Shown: one piece after another, positions 28,580 to 37,571 of the stretch
How the letters are laid out: the number at the start of each line of letters is the position of its first letter
How positions within the stretch are numbered: position 1 is the stretch's first letter
DNA from: Terriglobia bacterium
GTDB lineage: Bacteria > Acidobacteriota > Terriglobia > Terriglobales > Acidobacteriaceae
Direction: 5' to 3'
Assembly: GCA_020073665.1 (NCBI GenBank)
Contig: JAIQEU010000004.1
Span: forward strand, 1-64,000
DNA length: 64,000 nt
Notes under the pieces: generated by a model
Told to the model about the DNA's origin: nothing
Database searches by the model: none
Seen by the model: the letters and a program-made list of their open reading frames with translations, nothing else
Program-made: the position numbers and the translations under genes

Positions 28580-28939
28580 ATGGACAAAGTAAACATTGCC
28601 CAGAAATTCACCAAGATTACCGAATACTGGAAGCCCTACATCGCCGCTGAGCTCAATGGCCAGCACGTTAAGCTTGACAAGCTCAAGGGCGAATTTGTCT
28701 TCCACCATCACGAGAATGAAGACGAGATGTTCCTGGTGGTGAAAGGCCGGTTCCGCATGGAGTTTCGCGACCGTCAGGTGTGGATCGAGGAGGGTGAATT
28801 CATCGTGGTGCCGCGCGGCGTCGAGCATAAGCCGGTGGCCGATGAAGAGTGCTGGCTGCTGCTATTCGAGCCGGCTTCCACGTTGAACACCGGCAACGTC
28901 AGGAATGAGCGCACGCTGCAAGAACTGGAGCGGGTGTAG
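28580..28939 (+). CDS. Cupin domain protein
   Basis: A 119-residue single-domain cupin. The metal-site motif is clear: FHHHENEDEMFLVVKGRFRM (motif 1, with His, His and Glu) and FIVVPRGVEHKPVADEE (motif 2, with the last His). Such small cupins may be isomerases, dioxygenases or sugar-binding proteins; the sequence does not tell which. AGGAAGG stands before the start. Two small genes follow on the same strand. Confidence 0.9.
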   Translation: MDKVNIAQKFTKITEYWKPYIAAELNGQHVKLDKLKGEFVFHHHENEDEMFLVVKGRFRMEFRDRQVWIEEGEFIVVPRGVEHKPVADEECWLLLFEPASTLNTGNVRNERTLQELERV

Positions 28940-28992
28940 AGTGTGATGCCGGTTTGCCGCGGCGCTGAAAAGCTGCCGGCTAGAGACTGCCA

Positions 28993-29262
28993 ATGATGAA
29001 ACCTATCGCCGATCTGTTGGGGTGGGCCGGAGCCTTGATTCTGCTCTCGGCCTATGGCGCGGTGTCGTTTCGGAGGATCCGCCCGGAATCGGGGCTGTAC
29101 CAGTTCTGTAACGGCCTGGGCGGCATCTTCCTGGTGGTAAATACGGTGTACTATCACGCGTATCCTTCAGCGTTCGTGAATGTGGTGTGGATCGCCATTG
29201 CGCTGGCCGCGCGTGCCCGGGTGAAAGCTCGCAGCGCCTATCCGCAAGCGGCTGACAACTGA
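28993..29262 (+). CDS. Small membrane protein, CBU_0592-like
   Basis: An 89-residue protein with three hydrophobic segments: LLGWAGALILLSAYGAV, NGLGGIFLVVNTVYY and FVNVVWIAIALAARA. The pattern WAGALILLSAYGAVSF...YQFCNGLGG is shared by small membrane proteins annotated as CBU_0592-like, of unknown function. It lies 53 bases after the cupin gene and 56 before glutaredoxin, so the three may be one operon. Confidence 0.7.
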   Translation: MMKPIADLLGWAGALILLSAYGAVSFRRIRPESGLYQFCNGLGGIFLVVNTVYYHAYPSAFVNVVWIAIALAARARVKARSAYPQAADN

Positions 29263-29318
29263 ACTCCGTGGAAGCGGAATGCTGGACGTTGAAGTTTTGA
29301 GAATCTGAAACCTGAACT

Positions 29319-29570
29319 ATGGAACTGACTGTCTATTGCGCTTTCTGGTGCCCTGACTGCCACGAAGCCAAGCGCTTCCTGGAACGCCACAAGATTCCCT
29401 ACAAGGAAATCGACATCGAGAACACTCCCGGCGCTGCTGACGAAGTTGTCAAACGCACCGGCAAGCGCGCCATCCCCCAGTTCGTCATCGACGGCGAATG
29501 GGTGCAGCCCTACCGTCCCGGCGAAGGCTTCTTGTACGAAGAAATGGCGCAGCGTCTGGGCATCGAATAA
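29319..29570 (+). CDS. Glutaredoxin family protein
   Basis: An 83-residue thioredoxin-fold protein with active site CPDC (after CAFWCPDC), the cis-Pro in AIPQFVIDG and the beta-alpha-beta order of a glutaredoxin. It would reduce disulphides or mixed disulphides in the cytoplasm using a thiol cofactor. The sequence is the NrdH/Mrx-like short type. Confidence 0.92.
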   Translation: MELTVYCAFWCPDCHEAKRFLERHKIPYKEIDIENTPGAADEVVKRTGKRAIPQFVIDGEWVQPYRPGEGFLYEEMAQRLGIE

Positions 29571-29930
29571 AGCCCAGGGTCCAGTTTCTGCTTCCAGTTC
29601 GAGAAGCTTTTCTCCGCGAGCCCTGCACGATCTTCTCTGCTTTGGGGTAAAGACGTTTCCGCACGAGTGGCCAACCGACAGGCGACTTTCCCGGGGTGCC
29701 TCGGCGGTCACACCCCCACACTGAGGCTGGAAGGGTCACAAACCAGCCACGCGGACAGCCGCTACTCGTGCGGGTTCGGGGGCAGTAACCGCCCGCTACC
29801 CGGCAGGACATCGCCTTCCGTACCGTAGGAAGCGGTGCCGCCCGGCAGGACAATAGGGGTTCACAGGCCTGCCTGTCCGGCGCAGTATTCCCCTCCCCAA
29901 TTCGCCGCCAGCGCAGCCCGTGTCGTCCTC
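29571..29930. other. 360-base gap with small repeats, no gene recognised
   Basis: CCCGGCAGGACA occurs twice (29799-29810 and 29841-29852). Between the copies, CTTCCGTACCGTAGGAAG could form a hairpin. An open frame with an ATG at 29835 runs into the protease gene but its extra residues have no features, so this stretch is taken as non-coding. Confidence 0.4.
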
Positions 29931-30914
29931 ATGGACCAGCACGATATCCAATCTGAAGAAGAACCGGTTTGCACCCTGTGGGCGAAGCTCGTCCAAGGCT
30001 TCCTGGGGATAGTGCTGATCGTCGGCACCGGCTTCATGGCGCACTACTACGCGCCCCCGCCGGCGAATGACATGCAGGCTGAGGTGCAACAGCTCACCCG
30101 CCAGGTGGGCGAGCTGCGGCAGGAACAAGCTATGCCGGCCATGGTACTGAACCGGTACCGCAATTCCATTTGCTACATCTTTGGTTTGTACCAGGTGGGC
30201 TATCCCGGCCAAAAACCAGCTCTCCGCGCACGCATTTCGGGCACCGGCTTCGTGGTGGCGGATGGCTTGCTCGCCACCAATCGTCACGTCGCCGAGCCCT
30301 GGTACGGAGATCCCGAAGCTGACGCCCTCATCGCCAAAGGGGCCACCCCGCAGCTGGAAAAATTGCTGGCTTTCTTTCCCGGATTCTCCACCCCGGTCAA
30401 CATTACACCGGCAGTGTTTTCGGCCAAGGGTGATCTGGCGGTGTTGCGGATCGACGATTCGGCGGCCATGCACGCGCTTCGGCCGCTGCCCCTTGCCGAG
30501 GGGCCCTCGAATCCCGGTGAGCTGGTGGCGGTGATTGGTTACCCGATGGGAGTGCTGGGGATGGTTGCGAAATCGCCTCCCGCAGTTTACGAAAGGCTGG
30601 CATTGCGCCGCGATGATATTGGCGCCGCCAACGAACTGGCCGCACTATCGCTGATCCGGCCGTCTGCCACCTGCGGACATCTGGGCGATGTGGTGGGCGA
30701 CAAACTGATCTACGACGCGCCCACAGCCCACGGCGGCAGCGGCGGTCCGGTTTTCAACTCCCGCGGCGAAGTAATCGGGATCAACGCGGCCTACATTGAC
30801 GGGTTTTCCGGCGGAACCCTGGGTGTGTCCATCGACTCGCTTAAGCCGCTTATCGCTGCGGCCCAGAGACCACCCCAGCCGCCCAGTTCAGCCCAGAGCC
30901 AAGGCAACAACTAA
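29931..30914 (+). CDS. Membrane-anchored trypsin-like serine protease
   Basis: A 327-residue protein. A cytoplasmic N-terminus is followed by one membrane segment (FLGIVLIVGTGFMAHYY), a short coiled coil (ADMQAEVQQLTRQVGELRQE-like region, about 45-65), then a trypsin-2 domain: LLATNRHVAEP (catalytic His), GDLAVLRIDD (Asp) and AHGGSGGPVFNSRG (Ser). This is the DegS/HtrA-like arrangement without a PDZ domain, acting at the outer face of the inner membrane. ATG 29931 (MDQHDIQSEEE) is preferred because the upstream extension looks non-coding. Confidence 0.85.
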   Translation: MDQHDIQSEEEPVCTLWAKLVQGFLGIVLIVGTGFMAHYYAPPPANDMQAEVQQLTRQVGELRQEQAMPAMVLNRYRNSICYIFGLYQVGYPGQKPALRARISGTGFVVADGLLATNRHVAEPWYGDPEADALIAKGATPQLEKLLAFFPGFSTPVNITPAVFSAKGDLAVLRIDDSAAMHALRPLPLAEGPSNPGELVAVIGYPMGVLGMVAKSPPAVYERLALRRDDIGAANELAALSLIRPSATCGHLGDVVGDKLIYDAPTAHGGSGGPVFNSRGEVIGINAAYIDGFSGGTLGVSIDSLKPLIAAAQRPPQPPSSAQSQGNN

Positions 30915-30945
30915 GGTCTTTTCATCGGCTGATCAGGTCTGCCTT

Positions 30946-32832
30946 CTACCTGAAGATGTCGCCAATCCAGCCGGGCTCGCGCACATGCTCCTCCTCCAGA
31001 CGCCGCAGGCGCGCCGCCAGAACGCCCGGTCTGCCAAGGTATCCGACCACATGGCGAGGATCGTTCCGCTCAACCACGGGCAAGCGTCCAATGTTGTTCC
31101 GTAGCATCTTGGCAGCAGCTTCGTGCAGGATCTCGTCCGGGTAAGTAACGATCAACTCCCGCGTGCCGGCGTCCAGCACCGTCCCGGTACCCTGTGGGTC
31201 CTGGTCAAGCGCGCGCAGCAAATCGCCCCGGGTAATCAGACCTGCCAGTTTGCCGGCTTGATCGAGCAAGACAATCCCCTGGTGACGGCACAGCTCAGGG
31301 TCGCGCCGGGCGATGCGATCGGCCATCTCGCTTACCTGCATTTCCGCCGGCGCGGTGGGCACCTCGCGATCCATGGTCTCGGAAACCGTCACCTGCTGCA
31401 GGACGTCGGTTTCATAGTCCTGGTGGATGCGGAGGCCCCGCCGAGCCAGCTTCTCGGTCATGATGGAAGCATGAGGCATCACCAGGACAGCAATGCCGTC
31501 TGCAATCACGCTGACCAGCATCAAGGGGAGTACGGCGTTGTAGTCGCGGGTAATCTCAAACGCAAAGATGATGAACGAGAACGTGGCCCGCGAAGCCGCC
31601 CCGAACACCGCGCCCATCGCGACCAGCGCGAAAGCCCCGGGAGCCAGGTTGGCGCTGGGGAAGAACTTGTCGATCCCGATGGCGAATGCCCCGCCCAGCG
31701 CTGCGCTGGACATGAACATGGGCGCGAGCAGGCCTCCCGAAGTTCCGGACCCCAGCGAGATGACTAACGCAATGGCTTTGGCCACCATCACCACCAACAA
31801 CAACTTGAGCGCCAGGTTCGCGTTCAGAATGTCGCTGATGGTGTCGTAGCCCACGCCCAGCACGCACGGCACGAAGTAGCCAATCACGCCCAGACCCAGG
31901 GCGCCGATGGCCGGCCACCATAATTCGTCGATCGGAAGCTTTTCGAACTGGTCCTCGGTCCAATAGAGCAAGCGGGTGAAACCGACGGCTGCCAGTCCAC
32001 AGATCACGCCCAGCACCAGGTAGAACGGCAGCGCGTGCGGCAGTCCAAAATCGGTGTGGGTCACCGTGAACATGGGCCCCGCACCCAGAAGCTGCATGTG
32101 CACGGCCGCAGCCAGCGTGCTGGCGACGACCAGGGGGATGAACGATCGGGACTTGAATTCGAACAGGAGCAGCTCAATGGCCAGAATCACGCCGGCGATG
32201 GGCGTGCTGAAAGTCGCCGACATTCCCGCGGCCGCGCCGCACGCCAGCAGAACCTTGCGTTCCGCTGCCGTGGTGTGCACAAACTGGCCAACCAGCGAGC
32301 CCACCGCGCCGCCAGTCTGGATGATTGGCCCTTCGGCGCCGAAAGGGCCGCCCGTGCCAATCGCAATCGCAGCCGAGATAGGTTTCAGAATCGCGACCCG
32401 GGGCTGGATGCGGCTGCGGTTTACCAGTACGGCTTCCATAGCCTCTGGAATGCCATGCCCCTTGATCTTGGGGCTCCCGTACTTGGCCATGAACCCGACA
32501 ATGAGGCCGCCCACCGCCGGAACCACGATGACCCAGAGTCCGAGGGAGTTCAGACGCGGACTGGTAAAATCCGCGGCCCAACGATGGAAGTAGAACAGGT
32601 TGGTAAACAGGCCGATGAGCTTATAGAGGGCAAAGGCCACCAGCCCCGCAATCAGGCCAATGCCGCCAGCCAGCACCGAAACCAAGGCCATACGGAACTG
32701 CGCCGGTTCGGTACCCTCTGGATCGGTGGTGTATTGAAAGCTGGTAGTTGCGCTGAGGGGGGTGGTGCCGCCGTCTCTGCCGTTGCTTCCTGTTTCGTTT
32801 CGAGAGGCAGAGCCTCCACCCGTTGTAGCCAT
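30946..32832 (-). CDS. ClC family chloride channel/transporter with CBS domains
   Basis: A 628-residue membrane protein. The ClC selectivity-filter segments are present: GTGGPFGAEGP, whose Glu is the gating position of H+/Cl- exchangers, and SGTSGGLLAPMF. The C-terminus (about 470-620) has two CBS domains (ETMDREVPTAPAEMQVSEMA; DEILHEAAAKMLRNNIGRLP), which may sense nucleotides. The N-terminal ~40 residues are low-complexity Gly/Ser/Thr. The adjacent MarR regulator gene is upstream in the same direction, only three bases away. Confidence 0.93.
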   Translation of the reverse strand: MATTGGGSASRNETGSNGRDGGTTPLSATTSFQYTTDPEGTEPAQFRMALVSVLAGGIGLIAGLVAFALYKLIGLFTNLFYFHRWAADFTSPRLNSLGLWVIVVPAVGGLIVGFMAKYGSPKIKGHGIPEAMEAVLVNRSRIQPRVAILKPISAAIAIGTGGPFGAEGPIIQTGGAVGSLVGQFVHTTAAERKVLLACGAAAGMSATFSTPIAGVILAIELLLFEFKSRSFIPLVVASTLAAAVHMQLLGAGPMFTVTHTDFGLPHALPFYLVLGVICGLAAVGFTRLLYWTEDQFEKLPIDELWWPAIGALGLGVIGYFVPCVLGVGYDTISDILNANLALKLLLVVMVAKAIALVISLGSGTSGGLLAPMFMSSAALGGAFAIGIDKFFPSANLAPGAFALVAMGAVFGAASRATFSFIIFAFEITRDYNAVLPLMLVSVIADGIAVLVMPHASIMTEKLARRGLRIHQDYETDVLQQVTVSETMDREVPTAPAEMQVSEMADRIARRDPELCRHQGIVLLDQAGKLAGLITRGDLLRALDQDPQGTGTVLDAGTRELIVTYPDEILHEAAAKMLRNNIGRLPVVERNDPRHVVGYLGRPGVLAARLRRLEEEHVREPGWIGDIFR

Positions 32833-32835
32833 CGT

Positions 32836-33306
32836 CTAGGTTGATCTCCTTATTCTTCCCGGGCCCGCTGGGCTGCGCCGTGCCGATCCTTTGCGGGATT
32901 GCATGACCCGCTTAAGCGCGGCAACCAGTACCGGACCTTGCATACGCATCTCGTCCTTGTGGCTTACCGACAGGTCGCGCAGGACCTTCTCGCCCTTCGC
33001 CGTCAGCACCAGCAACACCTCACGTCGGTCGTCGCCGGCGCGGCTGCGCCGCACGTACCCCCCCATCGCCAGCCGGTTTGCCAATTCGACCGTGCTGTGA
33101 TGCTGGAGTTGCATGCGCTCCGCCAGTTCCCCGATCCGGGGACGCACCCCAGTGGGCAAGCCCTTCAGCGCCAGCAACAACTGGTGCTGTTGCGGCTCCA
33201 GGCCGGCAGCGCGGGCCGCCTGTTCACTGAAGCCAAGGAAGCGGCGGATCTGGTAGCGAAACTCCGCCAACGCCTGATAATCGGGCAGGGTGAGTAGTTT
33301 CTCCAT
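32836..33306 (-). CDS. MarR family transcriptional regulator (upstream of ClC)
   Basis: A 156-residue winged-helix regulator. RIGELAERMQLQHHSTVELA is the recognition helix region and VRRSRAGDDRREVLLVLT the wing. ATG 33306 (MEKLLTLPDY) is chosen; the longer frame back to 33399 passes through palindromic operator-like sequence. It shares an operon with the ClC gene, so it likely controls that transporter and itself. The inducing signal is unknown. Confidence 0.88.
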   Translation of the reverse strand: MEKLLTLPDYQALAEFRYQIRRFLGFSEQAARAAGLEPQQHQLLLALKGLPTGVRPRIGELAERMQLQHHSTVELANRLAMGGYVRRSRAGDDRREVLLVLTAKGEKVLRDLSVSHKDEMRMQGPVLVAALKRVMQSRKGSARRSPAGPGRIRRST

Positions 33307-33316
33307 GCCGCGGATT

Positions 33317-33364
33317 ATATCGTAACGTGTTTTGGCTACCTTTCTTCGTATCGTATCACGATAT
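33317..33364 (-). promoter_or_regulatory. Operator-like palindromes upstream of the MarR-ClC operon
   Basis: ATATCGT (33317-33323) is repeated inverted as ACGATAT (33358-33364), and TATCGT-ATC-ACGATA (33349-33363) is itself an inverted repeat. Spacing and position just before the MarR start suggest autoregulation. Confidence 0.5.
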
Positions 33365-33601
33365 GTTGTTGAATGAAAAGAACGGAAAGACTCAGCCACT
33401 TATCCCCCAGCCGGCCTGTGCGTGAGCCCTGGCTCATCGGTGTAAGGTGGTGCGGGACGGCGCGGCTGATCTGATAACGCCGCGTTTGGACCTGGTACAG
33501 GCGTAGCCGCACCCACGACCCGCGCGACTAGCCTCCAGCCACTTCTCCATTTAGAATCCTTAGTCCCCTATTTTGGCTGACATTTAGAGAGGCAGCGCGC
33601 C

Positions 33602-34951
33602 GTGATTCCACGCTATACCCGCCCTGACATGGGCCGCATCTGGAGCGATGAAAACCGGTTTCGCACCTGGCTGGCGGTAGAGGTCGCTGCCACCGAGACT
33701 TTGGCCGAGGCCGGCATGGTGCCGAAAGATGCCGCCAAGGCCATCCGCGAGCGGGCTGACTTCAACCTGCAGCGCATCCACGAAATCGAAGCCGAAGTAC
33801 GCCACGACGTAATTGCTTTTACCACCGCGGTAGCGGAAATTGTCGGGCCCGACGCCCGCTGGTTCCACTACGGCCTAACCTCCAACGACGTGGTGGATAC
33901 CGCCCAGGCGCTGCTGATCGCGCAGGCGTCCGAGATTATTGCGGAAGATCTGCAACGCCTGGCCGAAGTCCTGAAACGGCGCGCTTGGGAGTTCAAAGAC
34001 ACTCCCATGATCGGCCGCACCCACGGTGTCCATGCCGAACCTATTACCTTCGGCTTCAAGCTGGCGAACTGGTATTCCGAAGTACGGCGCGACATCGAAC
34101 GCTTTGCCCGTGCCGCCGAAGATATGCGCGTGGGCAAGTTTTCCGGCGCGGTCGGGACGTTTGCGCACCTCAGTCCGGAGCTGGAAGAGAAGATCTGCGC
34201 CCGCCTGGGATTGAAGGCTGCCGCGGTCTCGTCGCAGGTCATCCAACGGGACCGCCACGCCGCCTATCTGGCGACCCTGGCCGTCATCGCCTGCACCCTG
34301 GACAAGATTGCCACCGAAATCCGCCACCTGCAGCGCACCGAAGTACGCGAAGCCGAGGAGTATTTCAGCGAGAAGCAGAAGGGCTCATCCGCCATGCCGC
34401 ACAAGCGGAACCCGGTTACCTGTGAGCAGATCAGCGGCCTGGCCCGGGTAGTGCGCTCCAACGCGCAGGCCGGATTCGAGAACGTCGCCCTGTGGCATGA
34501 GCGCGACATCTCGCATTCCTCGGCGGAGCGCGTCATTCTCCCCGACTCCACCACCCTGGTGGATTACCTGCTGCAGAAGACGACCAACCTGATCGACACC
34601 ATGTTCGTCTACCCGCAGCGCATGAAGGCCAACCTGGAGAGCACCGGAGGCCTGGTCTTTAGCGGCCAGCTTTTACTCGACCTGGTGGAAAGCGGGGTCT
34701 CACGTGAGGACGCCTACCGTACGGTCCAGGACCACGCCATGCGAGCGTGGAAAGAAGGTCTGAACTTTCACGACCTGGTGCTGAAGGACAAAAAGATCAC
34801 CGCGCGCGTTCCGCGCCAGCAAATTGAGAGAGCTTTCGATCTGGATCGCCAGCTGCGGAATATCGACAAGATTTTCGCGCGGGTATTCGGGTTGGGAGGG
34901 TCCAAGCCCGCCGGGGCCCGCAAGGTCACAGGCAAGAGACGAAGGCCATAG
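33602..34951 (+). CDS. purB: Adenylosuccinate lyase PurB
   Basis: A 449-residue enzyme of the fumarase/aspartase superfamily that acts twice in purine synthesis, releasing fumarate from SAICAR and from adenylosuccinate. Signature loop [11 protein letters not shown] is intact with its catalytic Ser, and [11 protein letters not shown] carries the catalytic His. The start is a GTG at 33602 ([10 protein letters not shown], the usual PurB opening). The C-terminal tail is basic ([12 protein letters not shown]). A gene for an adenosine-specific kinase follows after 17 bases. Confidence 0.96.
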   Translation: MIPRYTRPDMGRIWSDENRFRTWLAVEVAATETLAEAGMVPKDAAKAIRERADFNLQRIHEIEAEVRHDVIAFTTAVAEIVGPDARWFHYGLTSNDVVDTAQALLIAQASEIIAEDLQRLAEVLKRRAWEFKDTPMIGRTHGVHAEPITFGFKLANWYSEVRRDIERFARAAEDMRVGKFSGAVGTFAHLSPELEEKICARLGLKAAAVSSQVIQRDRHAAYLATLAVIACTLDKIATEIRHLQRTEVREAEEYFSEKQKGSSAMPHKRNPVTCEQISGLARVVRSNAQAGFENVALWHERDISHSSAERVILPDSTTLVDYLLQKTTNLIDTMFVYPQRMKANLESTGGLVFSGQLLLDLVESGVSREDAYRTVQDHAMRAWKEGLNFHDLVLKDKKITARVPRQQIERAFDLDRQLRNIDKIFARVFGLGGSKPAGARKVTGKRRRP

Positions 34952-34968
34952 CGTGGCAGGAGGTTCTC

Positions 34969-35454
34969 ATGCTCGACTTTGAAACTGTTCCCCTGGAAGT
35001 CCCCGCTGACACCAACATCATCGTAGGCCAGACCCATTTCATCAAGACGGTCGAAGACATGTACGAGGCGGTGGTAAACACCGTGCCCCAGGGCAAATTC
35101 GGGATGGCCTTCAACGAAGCATCGGGGCCCTGTCTCACCCGTTCCGAGGGCAATGACGACGAACTACGCAACGCCGCCATCCGCAATGCCCAGGCGCTGG
35201 GTGCGGGACACGTATTTGTGCTCATCCTGCGCAACGCCTACCCCATCAACCTGCTGAACGTGGTGCAGAATATTCCGGAAGTCTGCTCGATTTTCTGTGC
35301 TACCGCCAACCCGGTCGAAGTGGTGGTGGCCAAGACCGGCCAGGGACGCGGAGTGATGGGGGTGATCGACGGGAGCTCGCCCAAGGGCGTAGAAGGCCCC
35401 ACAGACATCACCGCGCGCAAGGAGTTCCTGCGGAAGATCGGCTACAAACGCTAG
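34969..35454 (+). CDS. Adenosine-specific kinase family protein
   Basis: A 161-residue protein matching the adenosine-specific kinase family (formerly DUF355): ADTNIIVGQTHFIKTVEDMY, FGMAFNEASGPCLTRSEGND, FCATANPVEVVVA and RGVMGVIDG. The family was defined from an archaeal enzyme that phosphorylates adenosine. Co-orientation with purB, only 17 bases upstream with GGAGG in between, fits a purine role. The activity in bacteria is inferred from the family. Confidence 0.88.
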   Translation: MLDFETVPLEVPADTNIIVGQTHFIKTVEDMYEAVVNTVPQGKFGMAFNEASGPCLTRSEGNDDELRNAAIRNAQALGAGHVFVLILRNAYPINLLNVVQNIPEVCSIFCATANPVEVVVAKTGQGRGVMGVIDGSSPKGVEGPTDITARKEFLRKIGYKR

Positions 35455-35571
35455 CCCGGCTGTCGAGACGCAGCTTGCTGCGTCTCCGCCGGTTCCGGCT
35501 TCAAGCCCGCTTCCTGATCCTGCCATCCAGCGAGGCAGCGCCCCCGCCGGTCAACAGCAACGAAAGATTGG

Positions 35572-35910
35572 CTACAGCAGGGTCAATTCGTATTCAAATC
35601 CCGCGGGCGCAAAGAATCCGCCGCTGAGCTTGGCTACGAGGATCACCCCCATCATGTCGACGGCGAGCAATATCGCCGCCCACCGCGTCGCCAATCCCAG
35701 TATCAGCGCGGCTCCTCCCAGAAGCTCGACCACCGCGACCACCGGGGCGAAGAGTGCTGGAGATGGAACGCCTATGCTGCCAAAATATCCCGCGACCCGA
35801 TGAATTCCGAAGACAAAAACTTTCTGCCCGCCGTGCAGCAGGAACACCATCCCGACGATCAGACGCAGCAAGGTTATTCCCCAGGACTGCAAGTTCGAGC
35901 CGTTGTCCAT
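35572..35910 (-). CDS. DoxX family membrane protein, C-terminus lost by frameshift
   Basis: A 112-residue protein with the DoxX pattern: LLRLIVGMVFLLHGGQKVF, VAVVELLGGAALILGLATRW and a third segment AAILLAVDMMGVILVA. It ends at YELTLL with a TAG. In the next frame the expected DoxX ending follows at once: VANLSLLLTGG then SLDGRIRKR, stop at 35501-35503. One missing base near 35574 therefore removes about 24 residues including the last membrane helix. Either the gene is damaged or the sequence has an error at this spot. Similar proteins are quinone-reactive or of unknown function. Confidence 0.85.
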   Translation of the reverse strand: MDNGSNLQSWGITLLRLIVGMVFLLHGGQKVFVFGIHRVAGYFGSIGVPSPALFAPVVAVVELLGGAALILGLATRWAAILLAVDMMGVILVAKLSGGFFAPAGFEYELTLL

Positions 35911-35987
35911 GTTCTATTCCCTCTCTGCCACAAGTCGCGGCTTCCTAAGAACCGAGTTCTGTCTCGGAATGCTTTGGAGATGACAGA

Positions 35988-36458
35988 TTACACCGCATGC
36001 TCCCGGGCCGCCTCCAGCAACCGGAGTAAGGACCGCAGTTGTCGCTCGCCCAACCGGCCCAGCAACTGGAGATGAAACTCGTGCATCGGGCGGTCCAGTT
36101 TCTCCAGCAATTCCAGACCGGCCGGGGTGATGCGGGTGGTAATCACGCGCCGGTCTTTTTCTTCGCGGCTGCGCTGCACCAGCCCGCGGCGCTCCATGCG
36201 ATCGATAAGCCTTGTAATGTCGGGATCGCGATTAATCATGCGCTCCCCGATTTCGCTGCAAGCCAGCCCCGCCTCGCCTGCTCCGCGCAGGATGCGCAAC
36301 GCGTTGTACTGCGTGGGCGACAGACCGTAGGGCTTGAGCACGTCGGCGCCGCGCCCGGCCAACTGGTCAGCGGTGCGCTGCAGGGCGACGAACGCCTCTT
36401 CCGCCAGGCTGGGAAAAGGCTTGGATTGCTTGAGTTCGGCTTGAATTCCCTTCCCCAT
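35988..36458 (-). CDS. MarR family transcriptional regulator
   Basis: A 156-residue winged-helix protein: LSPTQYNALRILRGAGEAGL, CSEIGERMINRDPDITRLID (recognition helix) and RSREEKDRRVITTRITPAG (wing). Start ATG 36458 (MGKGIQAELKQ) is chosen because the ATG at 36494 would place a perfect palindromic operator within the gene. Possibly regulates itself; its target is unknown, and the doxX gene downstream is a candidate. Confidence 0.88.
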   Translation of the reverse strand: MGKGIQAELKQSKPFPSLAEEAFVALQRTADQLAGRGADVLKPYGLSPTQYNALRILRGAGEAGLACSEIGERMINRDPDITRLIDRMERRGLVQRSREEKDRRVITTRITPAGLELLEKLDRPMHEFHLQLLGRLGERQLRSLLRLLEAAREHAV

Positions 36459-36471
36459 TCCCTGCAGAATA

Positions 36472-36485
36472 GTCGTTATAACGAC
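36472..36485. promoter_or_regulatory. Perfect palindrome at a MarR gene start
   Basis: GTCGTTATAACGAC is a perfect 14-base palindrome 14 bases before the chosen start of the MarR gene. It has the size and form of a MarR dimer site and decides the start choice. Confidence 0.6.
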
Positions 36486-36586
36486 CTCTGTCAAACCTGG
36501 TAAACCGCTCCCGCCCAGTCCCGGCGCTATCGCCAGGATCCTTACCCGTGCGAAAGCATCCTTTCGACGCTTCCCGCATCTATTTA

Positions 36587-36600
36587 ACTAACCAGTTAGT
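36587..36600. promoter_or_regulatory. ACTAAC-CA-GTTAGT inverted repeat upstream of the BON gene
   Basis: Six-base arms with a two-base centre, 29 bases before the BON-domain gene. The word resembles TetR-family operators; no TetR gene is in the window. Confidence 0.4.
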
Positions 36601-36629
36601 AAAAACTGGAGTGAGGAAGGCAGACTCCC

Positions 36630-37385
36630 ATGAAAAGTATTTTCCGAGCTTTGACCCTATTTCTGGCAGTAGCGACCCTGAGCGCCGGCCTGGTAGCCGA
36701 GAATACCGGGGCGGACCGCTATGACCAGGCCATCGTCGCGCGGGTGGAACAACAACTGGCCAGCAAGCAGGAATTCCGCAACTTGCAGGCGGCAGTGGAC
36801 GACGGGATCGTGACCCTGACCGGCAACGTCGATCTCTACCAGCAGAAACTGGATGCGGCCAAGAAGGTCCGCAAGCTGTCGCAGGTGCAGGGCGTGCGCA
36901 ACCTGATCGAGGTGAGCAGCACCGTCCCTGACACGCAACTGGCGGCGCAACTCGACCGCAAGCTGTACTACGACCGTCTCGGCTACGACAACCAGTTCAA
37001 CTACGTCACCGCTTCGGTGAAGGATGGCGTGGCCACACTGAGCGGCCTGACCCGCACCGATGTGGGGCGAGACTCAGCGGTGGACTTGGCGAACCGCGTG
37101 CCCGGGGTGAAGGAAGTGGTGAATGACATCCAGGTCGCTCCGGCATCGAATTTCGACGACGACATCCGCATACGGGCCCTGCGAGCGATTTACCGCGACC
37201 CGGTGTTGAGCCGCTATGCCATTGATCCGGCGGCGCCCATCCGCATCGTGGTAAGCAACGGCAAGCTGAGCCTCTACGGCACAGTGGAAAACGCGATGGA
37301 CAAGAATATCGCCGGCATTCGCGCCGGCCAGGTGTTCGGCGCGTTCCGCGTGGAGAACAACCTGGAAGTGGTCAAGAAGTCTTAA
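36630..37385 (+). CDS. Exported BON-domain protein
   Basis: A 251-residue protein with a signal peptide (FRALTLFLAVATLSAGLVAE). It carries three BON domains (about 28-100, 105-175 and 180-250), each with the central Gly-containing pattern: VDDGIVTLTGNVDLYQQK, VKDGVATLSGLTRTD and VSNGKLSLYGTVENAMD. BON proteins (OsmY-like) bind phospholipid and help keep the envelope intact under osmotic stress. A strong terminator follows. Confidence 0.92.
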   Translation: MKSIFRALTLFLAVATLSAGLVAENTGADRYDQAIVARVEQQLASKQEFRNLQAAVDDGIVTLTGNVDLYQQKLDAAKKVRKLSQVQGVRNLIEVSSTVPDTQLAAQLDRKLYYDRLGYDNQFNYVTASVKDGVATLSGLTRTDVGRDSAVDLANRVPGVKEVVNDIQVAPASNFDDDIRIRALRAIYRDPVLSRYAIDPAAPIRIVVSNGKLSLYGTVENAMDKNIAGIRAGQVFGAFRVENNLEVVKKS

Positions 37386-37407
37386 CACTGCAGTTGGATC
37401 GGAGGCA

Positions 37408-37433
37408 GGCACGGCGTGAGCCGTGCCTTTTTT
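37408..37433 (+). terminator. Intrinsic terminator of the BON-domain gene
   Basis: Stem GGCACGGC / GCCGTGCC with a GTGA loop, followed by six T. It starts 23 bases after the stop codon. Confidence 0.9.
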
Positions 37434-37571
37434 GTTGTTGCTTGCGTGGGTATCGATGTTGCTCGCTGAGCGCTGACTTATGAATTGTAGAAATCGGTCG
37501 CGAAGGTTCTCGCGATCTGTCCCATCTCGAATCCAGCAGGCTTCGACTCGTGCGTAGCGTATAGGAAGGCG

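Noticed and set aside
33421-33437. GTGAGCCCTGGCTCAT as a third Crp-type site
   Set aside because: The arms are TGAGCC/GGCTCA, not GTGA-type, and its position does not fit a promoter for purB clearly.
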